From positions 3,472,001 to 3,536,000 of the forward strand of contig OX637796.1 in the NCBI GenBank assembly GCA_951802425.1: a DNA stretch of 64,000 bases, written 5' to 3'. The notes under the pieces are model-generated. The model did no database searches. It saw only the letters and a program-made list of their open reading frames with translations, and had not been told where the DNA came from. Position 1 is the first letter of the stretch. Each line of letters opens with the position of its first letter. Below, piece by piece: positions 33,778 through 45,310 of this stretch. The position numbers and the translations under genes were made by a program. Source of the DNA: Clavaria fumosa. Taxonomy: Eukaryota > Basidiomycota > Agaricomycetes > Agaricales > Clavariaceae.

Positions 33778-34400
33778 TACGTCGCCGTGTGTCTGTTAGA
33801 GGGCTCCACAGAGCGTAATCATTTCCCACTCAAGATGATGGCATTGTCCGGCTCCAAAGGGCAATAATACTTAACGCGGCAAAGGGTTGTTGATCTTTGA
33901 GAGATGTAGACTGGTTTGGGCAGCAATTGCTAAGTGTGTTTAAATTTACCTTACTTGGATAACGACTACCGCTTTGTGCCCCACACCCACACGCTGTGAT
34001 GATGATGATGGATCAATTCCTGAAGCGGGGTTGTGAGTCAACGGATAAGACATATAGCAGTATATATGATACATAAGAGCTGTACACGCGGTTGTGTACC
34101 CGTTCGTTACAGTACTTTTGCAGTGTACGTTGCAACGAGGGTATGATAATTGATTATATAATAGAGTTGGACCTGTGTGTGTGACTGCTTTCCCCTAAAA
34201 CACTTTACAGTAACACTCGATATGGTCAACTCTCCCCGTATGATTTGTGAGAAAAATAACCCAAAACTCTCTAAATTTTTTTCACTTCTCAACCTCATTC
34301 ACTCTTCAATTTTTATAAAAGCAGTTCCCTCTCCCCCATTAACAAGTCTCACGCTTCATCATCTTCACTTCGCATTATCTCGCTCTTTCTACTTCTCTCC
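33778..34400. promoter_or_regulatory. Promoter region of the double-homeodomain gene
   Basis: AT-rich spacer. A strong TATAAAA lies at 34314-34320, 81 bases upstream of the ATG at 34401, an unusually clear TATA box for this window. No gene is seen in the rest. Confidence 0.55.
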
Positions 34401-36210
34401 ATGCTCGCCTTCGAACACGATGCCTCCTGTAAGGATCTCATCGCTCTCTCCGACGATAAGCACCCTCTTCAACACCTACCAGACATCCCCCATTCCCTAC
34501 CCAAGAAACCGAGACATCGCCATACTCAGGCCCAATCTGCCGCTTTGAATAAACTCTACGAAAAGACTCAGCATCCATCACTCGAAGAGCGCACCTCCCT
34601 CGCTCGTCTCCTCGGGATGTACGTCTCTTTCCCCCCCCCCTCCTATCCCATCCCCATGCCATGCTAGGCCCTCATCCCTTTCTTGGCATGCATACAGGGA
34701 AACCAAGACCGTCAGTTCGTGGTTTCAGAATAAACGGGCATCATCTAGAAAGAGAACTCGTCGCACCACCATCGAAAATCCAAGAGATCCTAAACTGGGC
34801 TCTATCTCGCCTGTCTCACCTGCTGTGCCTGACTCGTACGATTCTCAATCTCGTCCATTGGATGTGGACGAAAACGAGGACTTCATGTTCAACACCAGTT
34901 CACATGCCAACACGACGTTTATACAACCAAAGTCCCAAATTTCTTTCCGCAGCGCATCCATCCTTAATCATGGTCATCTAAGCCACAACGGCGACTCCAC
35001 CTCACGCCAAGACCTTATCCATTCCCCGCCTCAGCAAAATGTGAAGCGTCTGAGGCTTCGCGCTATGTCTCCACCGATTACTCGAGGGAAGCAAGAAGGG
35101 CTAAGCGATACTGGAATGTAAATATGGGGTCAATCTTCTTCCGAAAGCGGAATTCTGACCTACTCTCTTATTCGGTTACAACAGGGTCGCTAAACTGCTC
35201 CAAAATCAGCACCACCTTCCAACCAAACGTCAAGATCATGAAGTAGTGTCATCCGCCCCCCTTCACCGCATCGATCTCCCGCGAGTGGAAACATTCTATG
35301 ACCGTGCTTACTCTCCTTCCTCGTCCGGTACTCCCACGTTCTACGAACATAGTGCCCCACCTCTCGGATCACATGCCTCTTCAGCGCCCCAAACTTTATC
35401 CTTATCGAGGACAAAACGTTCCTCCAGCGCATCGTTACCGACATCTGCCACTGGTGGCCATCTACCATTCTTATCATGTCGATCGACTCCGCGGCGTAAT
35501 TCGACTCCGTATGCGAATACTACGTCTCGTCCTACTTATCCACGTCCGAGACGCTCCAGGCCTGAGCCCCATCAGCTTGAAGCATTACGAAATCTCTTTT
35601 CACGTACCGCAAATCCATCTATAGAAGAACGGACCATGTTGGGCCGCGAGATTGGAATGTGCGTTAACTCCATTGTTGCACCCCTGTCGCATCATATGTG
35701 ACGTTCTGTGACGTCGTATGAGAGTCACGTGCTGACGTCATGGTGATGGCCATCAGGGAATTCGGCAAAGTCACCAATTGGTTTCGCAATATCCGGCAGA
35801 CTTCGCGCAAACGCGCGGGGAGGGTCCGAGGTGTCGCAGCTGCCACCGCTGCCGAGGACGACGATGATGGTTTCCATCTGGGCTCGAGCTCAGCATCTCG
35901 CCATGACACCCCTTCGTTGCGGTCTTCCTCGCCTGATATGTCCGAGGGCGATGAAGATGACTGCATGGACGTTGCGGAGCACGAGGCCGACCGGCTTTCC
36001 GATGCCGGAAGCGAGGAGGAGCGCCAAGAGGCTGTCACGCCTCCCCTCGAGCAATCCCCACGCCCGTTCTCGTCGACGTCGACCCTGACCCACGCCAACG
36101 TGGCGAGGACCTTTGATGCTGCGGCGTGCTCGACGGAATACGACAGGAAGTCGTATCCCGATGTCAGGGTCGAGGACGCGCTGCTGCTGTTGAGTTTTGC
36201 TCTGCATTAA
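34401..36210 (+). CDS. Tandem double-homeodomain transcription factor
   Basis: Predicted nuclear DNA-binding protein of 521 aa. Exons 34401-34618, 34698-35117, 35185-35658 and 35757-36210 close exactly in frame. Homeodomain 1 (about residues 35-95) ends in WFQNKRA with basic flanks. Homeodomain 2 (about residues 324-384) ends in WFRNIRQ. Both keep W48, F49, N51 and R53 and share a helix-2 block (PS[LI]EERT-x-L). Both are 60-residue type, not TALE. In each, a phase-2 intron splits the same methionine codon (AT|G) between helix 2 and helix 3; the middle intron is also AT|G. The C-terminus is Ser/Asp/Glu-rich. There is no sign of a mating-type HD1/HD2 pair. Targets are unknown. Confidence 0.9.
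35659..35756 (+). promoter_or_regulatory. Intron with CRE-like and E-box sites
   Basis: This 98-bp intron, longer than its neighbours, contains TGACGT at 35699 and 35709, CACGTG at 35726-35731 and the full palindrome TGACGTCA at 35733-35740. These match known bZIP (ATF/CREB) and bHLH cores. Function as an intronic control element is inference. Confidence 0.4.
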
Positions 36211-37439
36211 ACTTGTATTTTGTGCGTGTTGGTTCCCTCAGTGCGCGTATGGGGTTGTTGGCATTCGTTGACGGTCGTTCTAGCTTGCCTCAATAGATTT
36301 CATTTGAAATTGTTCCAATTCCAGGCTTGTCATTAGACGAGCTTTGGCTCCCCCTCCACGTGCGTCTAGATATCTCTTGCGAAGAAAAAGAAGAAAAAAA
36401 CAAACCTTCCGTCCACGTGTTTATTACCACTCATCGAAGTGCCTATGTAGCAGTTCTTTTTTTTTCCGCTTTTTTTTTGATGAATCGACAAACTGTTCGT
36501 CTTTTGGCTCTGCATTTCCTTGTCGTGGCACGCTGCGGTGTTGTATACCTTTACCCGGTTCACATCTCGACATGCAACTTGTGTAGCCTCCCTGGGGTGA
36601 TGTACGTTCCTTTTGAGAAGAACAACCAATACAATCAATGATGTATACTATGCTACGTTCTCCATTTCTGAGTGGTCCCCTCCCAGCGCTCCATACGAGG
36701 CTAACGCCGGCGCTTCGCATTTCCGGAACTAACTGTACTAGCGAGCAACTAGTGGAGCGCCCGATTGAGCCGCAGGAATGCAGAGCGCGTGCTAAACTGT
36801 GTTCCAGTGGTGCTTTCAACCTTTTTACACAATAACGTTGGCTGTCCAAATCATGATAATGCTGGCTCAGCGCTCATCGCGCGGCGGCAGCGGAAAGCTT
36901 TAGTCTATGCAAGGCGGGACACGGCATGTCTAAGACCTCCTGTTCTTCGGTCGCTTACCTCAGAACCGAGAGCAAAGGCAAAGCGACAAGACAAGGCAGG
37001 CGTAAAGGCATGAAGAATTTCATATTTAGACGTGGATGGAAAACTACGTTGTGCTACTACGTTGTGCTTTTTTTTTCTTTTCCTTTGTGAGGGTGTGGGT
37101 TGTCTTGGTAGTGAAAAAGTGACGAACAGAAGATAGGAAAATATCAGTCCACTGCAGGATCTAGCCGCCTCGCCGTCCATAAACGCTATTGAAAGAATCC
37201 GTGCGGGAATACACTAACTGAAGTATGTACAAACAAAATGAGATGACAAGAGAAAACCTGTCGTTCTGTTCTATGTATGACGTTGACGGTGTATGCATTG
37301 GAAAGTGAAAGAAAAGAACAATATACAGTTTCATCAAGTGCGCGCATTTTTTGGGAGCATGAGTGAGAGGCGCTTGAGCAGACAGGAAAAAAAAAAGGAA
37401 ACGTGACGCCGATCAATAGCGGTGGCAGGTGGCGACGGC
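36211..37439. other. Intergenic between convergent genes
   Basis: Downstream regions of the homeodomain gene and of the minus-strand gene at 37440. It contains A/T homopolymer runs and no supported gene. Confidence 0.5.
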
Positions 37440-38636
37440 TCACAGCAGCCGCAGTGTCCCTGGAGTACAGTAGAAGCAGACGACGGTGATGAGAAAAGCG
37501 ACGGGCATCATGATGCATGCGGTGACGACTTGGAGGAAACGGAGCAGCAGCGCCGACGCATGGTTGGGGAGACGCGAGAAAGAAGGCGGCGGGGGCAATG
37601 ATAACGAAGCGGGGGCAGGGGAGGGGGACAACACGGTCGAGCCTGCGAGCTTGGGGTCGAGGATGCCAAGTGCGAAGCGCCGTCGACGGCTGGCGGCAGT
37701 GGTGGGGGAATGCTCCTCTACGTCGAGCTCGTGGTCGAGCGCCAGTTCGCGGCGGGCACGGCTTAGGATGGCCGTCTGGCGTGTGCAGGCGAGACCATCG
37801 TCGTCGTCACCCTCACTCAGCGCGCCCGTTGTCCCGCGCGCAACGACAACGGCGAGGGATCCGACGGGCGGGGCGCGGTGGTGGTAGTTGTTGGTCTGGT
37901 GGTGATCCAGGAACGGCAAGGAGGGAAGCCCGAGGGTGCGCAGGCGGACGAGCACGCCGGGTATGTTCCTGAGAGCGGAAAGCGGGGGATCGCGCATGAG
38001 CGCGCAGCCGTGCTCGTGCAGTACGTGGTCTACGACGTCCCAGATGCCAGGGGAAGGAAGATTAGAGGTGGTGGCGGTGGCGGCGGTGGCGGTGGGCAGC
38101 ACGTGCGGGAACAGATGGTGGTACTCGCGCGCCAGATGGACTTCCATCCAGTGCTGACGGTCTGTGAACTGTTTAGGAAGCGGCGGCGGTGGTGGTGTGG
38201 ACAGGGACGTGGATAATTTGGAGGTTTGGATCATGCTTGTATCCCTGCCGATGAGGTCGCAGGAGCATGGACCGGAAAAGCCCTCCCAGCTCCAGACGCT
38301 GCTTCCGAAGACGTCTTCGTTGTAGGAGCGGCAGTCGGGGCAGAGCAGGGCGCATAGAGAGGATTCGTACTCTTGGAGAGCGGACTTGGTGCGCATGTAC
38401 AATTGGTCGGTCAGCACGACATGAAGGTACGAACGGATGAGGAGTAAGATTTCTGGATGGAGGGCCAGGATGGTCGTGCACGCGCGCGAGGACACACGGA
38501 GGGTACGTCTTGAGTGAAGGCGAACAATACGGTCGTAGCATTGGGAGGCGGGGGAGAGGTATGCCATGGCGGAGTGCATAAGAGTCGAGGGCGTGACATG
38601 AAATGGGTGAAATGACATGAAGGGTCGTTCAGGCAT
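37440..38636 (-). CDS. Hypothetical protein with C-terminal hydrophobic anchor
   Basis: An intronless frame of 398 codons from ATG 38636; the frame is open a few codons further but without another ATG. Near the N-terminus a LHPEILLLIRSYL segment resembles the first helix of an F-box. This is followed by a cysteine cluster (CALLCPDC ... CSC), a proline run, and a Pro/Ser-rich linker. The last about 35 residues form a strongly hydrophobic segment ending almost at the stop, which suggests a tail-anchored membrane protein. I do not recognise the family. Two long alanine/threonine and histidine-rich stretches look low-complexity. Opposite-strand open frames here reflect high GC. Confidence 0.6.
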   Translation of the reverse strand: MPERPFMSFHPFHVTPSTLMHSAMAYLSPASQCYDRIVRLHSRRTLRVSSRACTTILALHPEILLLIRSYLHVVLTDQLYMRTKSALQEYESSLCALLCPDCRSYNEDVFGSSVWSWEGFSGPCSCDLIGRDTSMIQTSKLSTSLSTPPPPPLPKQFTDRQHWMEVHLAREYHHLFPHVLPTATAATATTSNLPSPGIWDVVDHVLHEHGCALMRDPPLSALRNIPGVLVRLRTLGLPSLPFLDHHQTNNYHHRAPPVGSLAVVVARGTTGALSEGDDDDGLACTRQTAILSRARRELALDHELDVEEHSPTTAASRRRRFALGILDPKLAGSTVLSPSPAPASLSLPPPPSFSRLPNHASALLLRFLQVVTACIMMPVAFLITVVCFYCTPGTLRLL

Positions 38637-41297
38637 CGTATGAGGAGGCACGTAGCCAGGGGAGGGGTGAGACCATGAAAGCCTTAAGTACGTTCCGTTT
38701 GTGGCAGAGAGAAGGAGGAATATGACCCCGCGTTCACGAGGGTGGAAAGGGTCGAGTCTACTCGAGGGGCCAAAGTAAAGAGGCAGTCAACCGCTCGCCT
38801 TGTTCAAAACAATAGCAAGGGGTGAGATCCTGCCGAGTGAGACCCCGGGCTGATGATTATGGAGAGCCTGCGATTCAGAAATGGACCATCGTTGCGCTCT
38901 ATTCGGCCGTCATGCACGATGGCTGCCCCGTTAGGAAGCAACAACGAAAATCGAAACTGGCATCCCGCAAAAAAAGGTTGTTTTTATTTCCCACTTTGTC
39001 CAAACCAAAGTTGTATGGCGGGCGCAAGAGCGGCGGTTTAGCGTTGATTTAGTCCCTATAGTCGTCAGGAACGGGCATGGAAGTACCGCGGGCAGTTCAT
39101 TTCGGCTTATACGATTGGTGGGCTTTTGGATCCATGCTTGTAGAGAGTTGCGCTACTCCCGGTGGCGCTACCACGACGACTGCATGAGGACCGACGGGAG
39201 AAGAGGGGCGACGAGGTAAATTGGTAAGACTTCATTTGGGGGTCATTGCAAGTGTACTCCGGAAGTCTGGACGTCTCTGGACGTCGACGTCGACGTTGAG
39301 ATCTGTCTGACGAGAGCAGCACTTGCGGAACTACCGTCGCATGAAAGAAAGCTGCGCAGAAGATGAGAACATCGCCTATCCAATGGCCATTTGGCAGAGA
39401 GTTAAGCTCGTGATGGGCGTGGGATGAGGAACTTGTCCTCGGCGCTGCAGCCACGCTGGCCATCAATGACTCACCACGCTGACCACAGGTCTCAGCAAAA
39501 CCACACACTGATATTGATGCTCCACCTAGTGGGCCCGCTCTTTTCGATGCCAATATCAAAGGTTGTCCTCATGCCATACTGCAAGCGAATAGTCATGAAG
39601 TCTTGCCTCAAGAAATGTAGGTTTTTCCTTGCTCAATACAACGACCACGCTTTGAAGATTTGCCGAATGGATATTCGAGCCGCTCTGGTGATCTCTGCCT
39701 CGCTACGACTTACTTCTAGCGGACATTTACTGTCAAACAGACTGCTTACCCGAGTTCAGCTGATTCTAGAGATCCCTCGGTACGATTTGAGCTCTTCTCG
39801 CCTCTAAAACGAATAGTGCATGCGCTGCAAGGTTTGTCCCGCGATCTCGAGCAATCACTCACGACCCGGTTGGCAATCCCGCTAGCAGAGTTGTTGAGGG
39901 CTGCGGGTAAAGTGCTACTTCCTCCGGTCGTAACTATGCAACCCTATGATCCGTTGGTAACCACTGTGTCGTGCATTCGTAATGTTCGACGGTACCGAGC
40001 GCTCCCAAGCTATTCTCTACGAAGCAGGGTGGGTCGTCAAGGACATCGTCTCAGTGCTGAGGAACTCGCAAAAGCCACGTTATCTCATCGTTCGCCGCGA
40101 CTATGGGACGTTCATACTCAGCTTTTCGTGCGAGTCAGCACGAATGGAGAGCCTTGTTCGCTGTCAGTCCTTGGCGCCTTTGTCTGCTGCTAATGTTTCG
40201 TGTCTGTTCCGTCGCAATGTAAGAAGGGGTTTTTTTGGCTTCGATCTCTTCCTGTGCCCCGACCATGACCTTCCCCGGCTTACAGACATTCAACAACAAA
40301 AAAATCTTCCTTCTCTGGTGACCCGACATCAATAGAGAAGCGTGAAGTTCTCAGCCTAATTGGACTGCAGGCCTGGATACTTCACGTCGACGTCAATTCG
40401 TGGAGTTTTCGCTTCAGCGGGTCCACCATAGCGCATGTCCGAGCGTTGTTCTTGGTCAGCACGGTTCCCTTCGATATTTGGGACACTGATGGCGTGCCGA
40501 TCGCTTGCGCTTCACCTGGGATAGCCACCATTTTGCCCAAACATTAAGCACTGTCATCGTAATGATTATTCCTTGGTAGGCGAGTTGCGACGGTTGGAGC
40601 AAAGGTTACCATTTTAGTCCGCTACAGGTCACCTGGGTATATCTCCTGTGATGTGCAGACCGTGAATATGCGTGTATGAACTCCGTAGATCTCCAACAAT
40701 CAAGCATTGCTTGCAATCAGATGTGAAATGGTCTGTGATTGGAGACATGTGGGGTTACTGAAGTTGGCGATTAAATTCAGTGGCGGCCTCAACAAAGATT
40801 TCCAGGAGGTATCAGACTAAATTTGCAATGACTTTGACCAGCTGGCCTTGGAACGAGCAACCCACTCACTGAACCCGACTGATCCCACACAATGACTGGC
40901 GCATGTTCGGGATAAAATAGCCCAATTGAGAGTTTCGCCCCTTTTTCAACCGATTTTTTGTTTTGATGGATGCTTTTTGACGTGCAGTATTTACAGTTTC
41001 GTTCTTGTCTTCTCCCCCATTTCTCATTCCCCGCTGCCTCATCTCCTCTCCGTTCAGGTCTTGGGCCCCATTCCGCACCCCACCGTAGACCTTCTGGGGC
41101 GTATTTCCCGAGGTGTGTGTTCTCATTATCTTGACATTGTGGTCCTTCCCTCTGACAGCTCAGGCACCGTAAGTCTTGATAGTGGATCGAAAGCCGGGCA
41201 CCACGACATTGCCTCAAGGTGTCTCGATCCTTTGGTTCCTCTCTCTCTTTTTTTCCGACTTCTTCACACCATATGAAATTTACGACCACTCGTCAAG
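38637..41297. other. Gene-poor gap of 2.7 kb
   Basis: Only short, overlapping frames occur on both strands, none resembling a known protein and none with convincing splice chains. A pyrimidine-rich stretch at about 41220-41270 precedes the next gene. It may hold a non-coding RNA or a rapidly evolving small gene, but I cannot support one. Confidence 0.5.
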
Positions 41298-44200
41298 ATG
41301 TCGAGAACAGCATCCGTCACCCCGTATACGGAACCGATGTCCAACTTCCAATTTTCTGGTTGGAGTGCACCGAGGAATCCCCTGCCTCCGTATCGATTGG
41401 CCAAGATTGCTAATGCGCTCGGTGTATCGACTCCTATACCTGCTCTGCAACCCTCCTTGAACATCACCACACACGCGCCAAATATCATGTCAGCCTCTCA
41501 AGAATCTCTCCGTCGATCCCCTATCCCCGGTTCAAGTTTAGGCGGTTATTGTCCGCTGACCTCCAGATTCCTGCTCCATGTCGTGCCTCCACTGCACCTC
41601 CCCCATGATTCCGATGACCAGGGAGCTCCCGAATTAGTTCCACCTCCACCTAACGCGTCCGGTTACCACCCCCACTTCCGCAGAGGCACTCTTGTTCCTA
41701 TGTATCCCACACTGCAATTGCAACTCGCCGCGATCGCCAAGGAGTACGCACTTCCCAGCACGGCTGGAATGGTCCTGTACCTCGTCTTGTCCTCTTCACC
41801 ATCCGACAAATTCAAGGGCGAAGTTAACGCCCCACCATTGGAGAAGCCAGGCCCGCGTCTATCTGAGGACATATGGGGGCACCTGTGGACCCGGGTCATC
41901 AAAGCCGATAACGATGAAATGATGCCTACCGTTTCGCGGAATTCTCCTCGTCTGTTGGAGCTTGGTATGAGCATCAAGAATCATTCTTCTCCATATTTTC
42001 CTCACTACGCAGAGCACCCTACTATCGCAGGCGGTGGTGGATCGCGTCTCGTGGAACTTTCTCACCCCAGGCCTGTTGCCTATCCTCCTACGCCTTCGTC
42101 ACTGAGTCCCTTGTCTACGTCCGACACCCGTTCCGACACTCGGTCTGCCCCACCGTATGCGTCGTCTTCTGATACGTCGATCACATCTCCAGTATCGCCG
42201 GCTCACGAGTCGTCTGGTTCCATGTCACACACCGAACTTGAGTTGCCGGGCTTGCACTCTTCCTCATACATCCCCGTGCTGGCAAAGATAGAGTTCGACA
42301 TCGACCGCCGCAGGGCAGCGTGGTATGATCCATGGTTACGCAGCCGCAAGATGAATCACGCAAGGCGCGCAGAGAGCCGGGCAGGTCGGCAACGGACATT
42401 ATCAATCGAGACGGGGGAGGACATAGGTGAACGGAAGCCTCTGTTTGATCTCACATTGTTGGACAGGGTACAAGGCGACCTTCCCTTTATTGCCAACCAG
42501 AGAATGAAGGAGCCTGAGGTCATTCCGGAGTTCATTCCGGATGACCGAGCCGATATTCCGGGCATAGAGGTGGATATTCCGGCAAGGGCTCCCGAGTTTG
42601 ACCGTGCACACGACAATCACTCACACCCCCTTGGATACGAGGCCTTATTCGATGAACCCGATGACACGATAGAACCTGAGCCCTTAGACGAGCCCGTTCC
42701 ATCAATTTCTTTGCTCGGCGTACCTGAAGACCCATTAAGTGATGTCTTTGGCACCGATGCTAAATTATGGGAGGAAATGCGAGCCGCTTCGTCTGTAACC
42801 AAGCGGTTCCCGAGCAATCCTGATGTCTTGCAGCTGGCGTTGACCAGCGCCGATCTAGACAGGTTTCCTGATCAGGGCATTGAACGGGAGGTACGGCGCC
42901 CCTCGAACGACGAGCAAGAAATCCGAGAAATCATCAAACGTATGTCGCAGGCACCCGTGGTCGATGCGACGGTCATCAAGCGTATGTCGCAGGCGCCCGC
43001 GGTCGACGCGACGGTCAGCAAACGTATGTCGCAGGCACCCATGGTCGACGCGACGACATCCGTTGCAAAACGGCGCTCGTCACGCTGGCATTCTGGTACA
43101 ACCAAGAGAGCTATCCCCCCACCTCTTACAATTCCCCCCCTCAGCAAATCTGCGCCTGCTGGTGACTCTCGGCGGGATAGTTCTCCAGGAAGTTCTGAAT
43201 TGTCCTATCTCAGAGGCAGAAGACGATCGCGCTCGGCTCGGGATACAGGTTCTTCACGTACCACCAGCGATTGTGATGACGCAGCGATATCTTCTAGACT
43301 CGCGGAAATGGAAAAACGGGACGGGGGTGTATTTGACAATTTTGATCTAGGGCTGGAAGAGCTTGGGGACGATGTACGCATCAAATTTCGTTTCCTTTTG
43401 TGTGAGGCGCACTGACTGACGTATCACGACTCAGGAGATGAACAATCAGTTTTTGTTCAAGTCCAAGCTGGATGAGCTTGAAAAGGTAAGGCATTCTGAT
43501 TGTGGCGTTTGTTGATCGTGTATCTCATGCATCCATAGACATTAGCGCTATTTTCGCCCAGGACTCTCACTGCCGAAGATTCACAAGCAGTATTGCGGAA
43601 CTCACATGTTCACACCCCATCGCTAAAGAGCGCAAGCTTACCCCGTACGAGGTGTGTGCCTGTATCATGATGAAAAGTCGCGGCGGTGCTCAACAACATC
43701 AGTAGCTCCAAGGAGGCGAAATGGCCTGCCGTTCCCTTCCATTCCATTCCAAGCGGGTCGACACACCCTTTGCCTCCATCTGATCCATCTCCTCCGCAAC
43801 TGACCGTCAACGGCGTTTCCACTAGCGCACCGAGGTTTTTCGTTCCGAATTCCGCCCCGACTCCTGGCTTGACGGAGTCTGAAGCACGGAAGCGTGATCT
43901 CGCTGATACACCCACGGATCGCGCTGATCTGTATCTGCATGCATTCACCCCGAGCGCGCCTACGGAATCGCCCATCATACCTCTCTCTCCCGATCCTTTC
44001 GGGCGTTTCTCGTCGACGACTCCAGTCCTCGATAGGCCTTTCGCTACCCAGCAGGGCCCTCCCCGCAGCTCTACGCGCCTTCCTGGGGATAACCGCGATT
44101 CGGTGATAAGTATTAATGGCATGAATTCCAGTCGGTTTTCGGCTGACTCCAGTATCACGGAAGACGCGCCCTCCACCAGGGGCAGCAAGTCCCCGTCTAT

Positions 44201-45056
44201 CGTCAGTGTGAAGAGTCTAAGGAAACTCTGGAGAAAGACTCACAAGTCATCGGTCGACATAGCCGCAGCACAACCGATTACTCCCCCGCCCCCCACCCCC
44301 ATTCTAACTAATCCACCATCCGGGCGACCCTCTATTTCTCTACAGCAGCCTCGCCGTACGCCTTCACCCAACGAGCCAGTCAGCGGTCTGGTTCCCCGGA
44401 GGCCTGTCCGGCCTAACGTGCTCGTACCACCGGTGTCAAACCGTCGCGCTGACTCGTTATCGGATAAATTTCATTTTGACCAAGAGTCACCGTATCCAGT
44501 CTACCCTGCCAGATCACCTGTGTCACATAATACCCTCCATCCTCCACAAATGCCTTACACCCCGGATCCCTCGCCTCGAGGCTCGCAGACATCCTTACCC
44601 GACAAGGAAAAGGCGGTTGCGCGGAAATCCATCCTTAAATGGAAGAATTCCACTCCATCGCTAAGGGGCTCCATCAGCTCGCCAATCCAGGAAAATCGCG
44701 GGGGCCAGGACGCCAGGCTGCGGCGCCCGAGCCTCGCAAGCCTCAACGTTTTGGAAATGTCGACGAGTGATGTCGTAGCTCCAAGCCCGGCTCCACCCGG
44801 GCATTCCGTCCGGGGCTTGCGGTTGACAAGCAGTCGGACGACATCGTCCGATTCTTCCCGTAGGACACCGCCGTTGCACCTGCCGGTGCTCCGGCAGAGA
44901 TCAAGCGGGTCAGCGCCCTCGGAAGCGTCCTCGATGAGGACCTACAGCGCGTCTAGCAGAGACTCTGTCGACACGTCTCATTTTGAGATGGTTTCACCTA
45001 GGGCATTGAGCGGCACGATTCCTGCGAATTACCCATATCAAGCGGTGAGCTTGTGA
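41298..45056 (+). CDS. Conserved fungal-type protein of unknown function, 1197 aa
   Basis: Exons 41298-43373, 43435-43485, 43539-43651 and 43703-45056 join exactly in frame. A folded-looking N-terminal part (about residues 55-215) contains YCPLTSRFLLHVVPPLHLP and SGYHPHFRRGTLVPMYPTLQLQLAAIAKEY. The remainder is Ser/Pro-rich and probably disordered, with acidic patches. A 14-residue unit (KRMSQAP-x-VDAT) is repeated three times near residue 545-590. The last exon carries many SP/TP sites, as in phosphoregulated scaffold or polarity proteins, but no catalytic domain is visible. The stop at 45056 could be bypassed by a GTGAGC donor just before it, so the C-terminus is provisional. Confidence 0.75.
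42935..43065 (+). repeat. Coding minisatellite, three 42-bp units
   Basis: Three consecutive copies of a 42-bp unit encode KRMSQAP-V/A/M-VDAT in the unknown protein above. Units differ by a few bases. The arginine-methionine-serine core could be a phosphosite. Confidence 0.85.
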
Positions 45057-45310
45057 GGAAGGATGCTCTTTCCTCTTTTCTTTTCTATGAGGTCATTTTT
45101 ATTTGCCATTGTAATACCTCCTTTGCACCAACGTTCGGGTAGCTTACTGTCATTGGAATATTGACTCTGCATCACACTGTCAGACTTTATCATTATATCT
45201 CTGGGATCTTGTTCCGTATCGCTCTCGGTTCTATGCACAATTATCTCGGTGACCGGATTCGCGGCTAAAAGTTATTGCGTATCGAGCGAACCCAAACGCA
45301 TGTAATCTCG

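Noticed and set aside
34401..36210. Mating-type A (HD1/HD2) locus
   Set aside because: Those loci have two divergently transcribed genes, one TALE-like and one typical homeodomain, usually near MIP. Here a single transcript holds two typical homeodomains and no MIP gene is in the window.
37486..38216. Several plus-strand frames opposite the orphan at 37440
   Set aside because: Low-complexity Gly/Arg/Val translations caused by high GC; the minus strand has the single long frame with a hydrophobic tail.
39107..40335. Short overlapping frames on both strands as a gene
   Set aside because: None exceeds about 150 codons, none shows a known motif, and no consistent GT-AG chain joins them.
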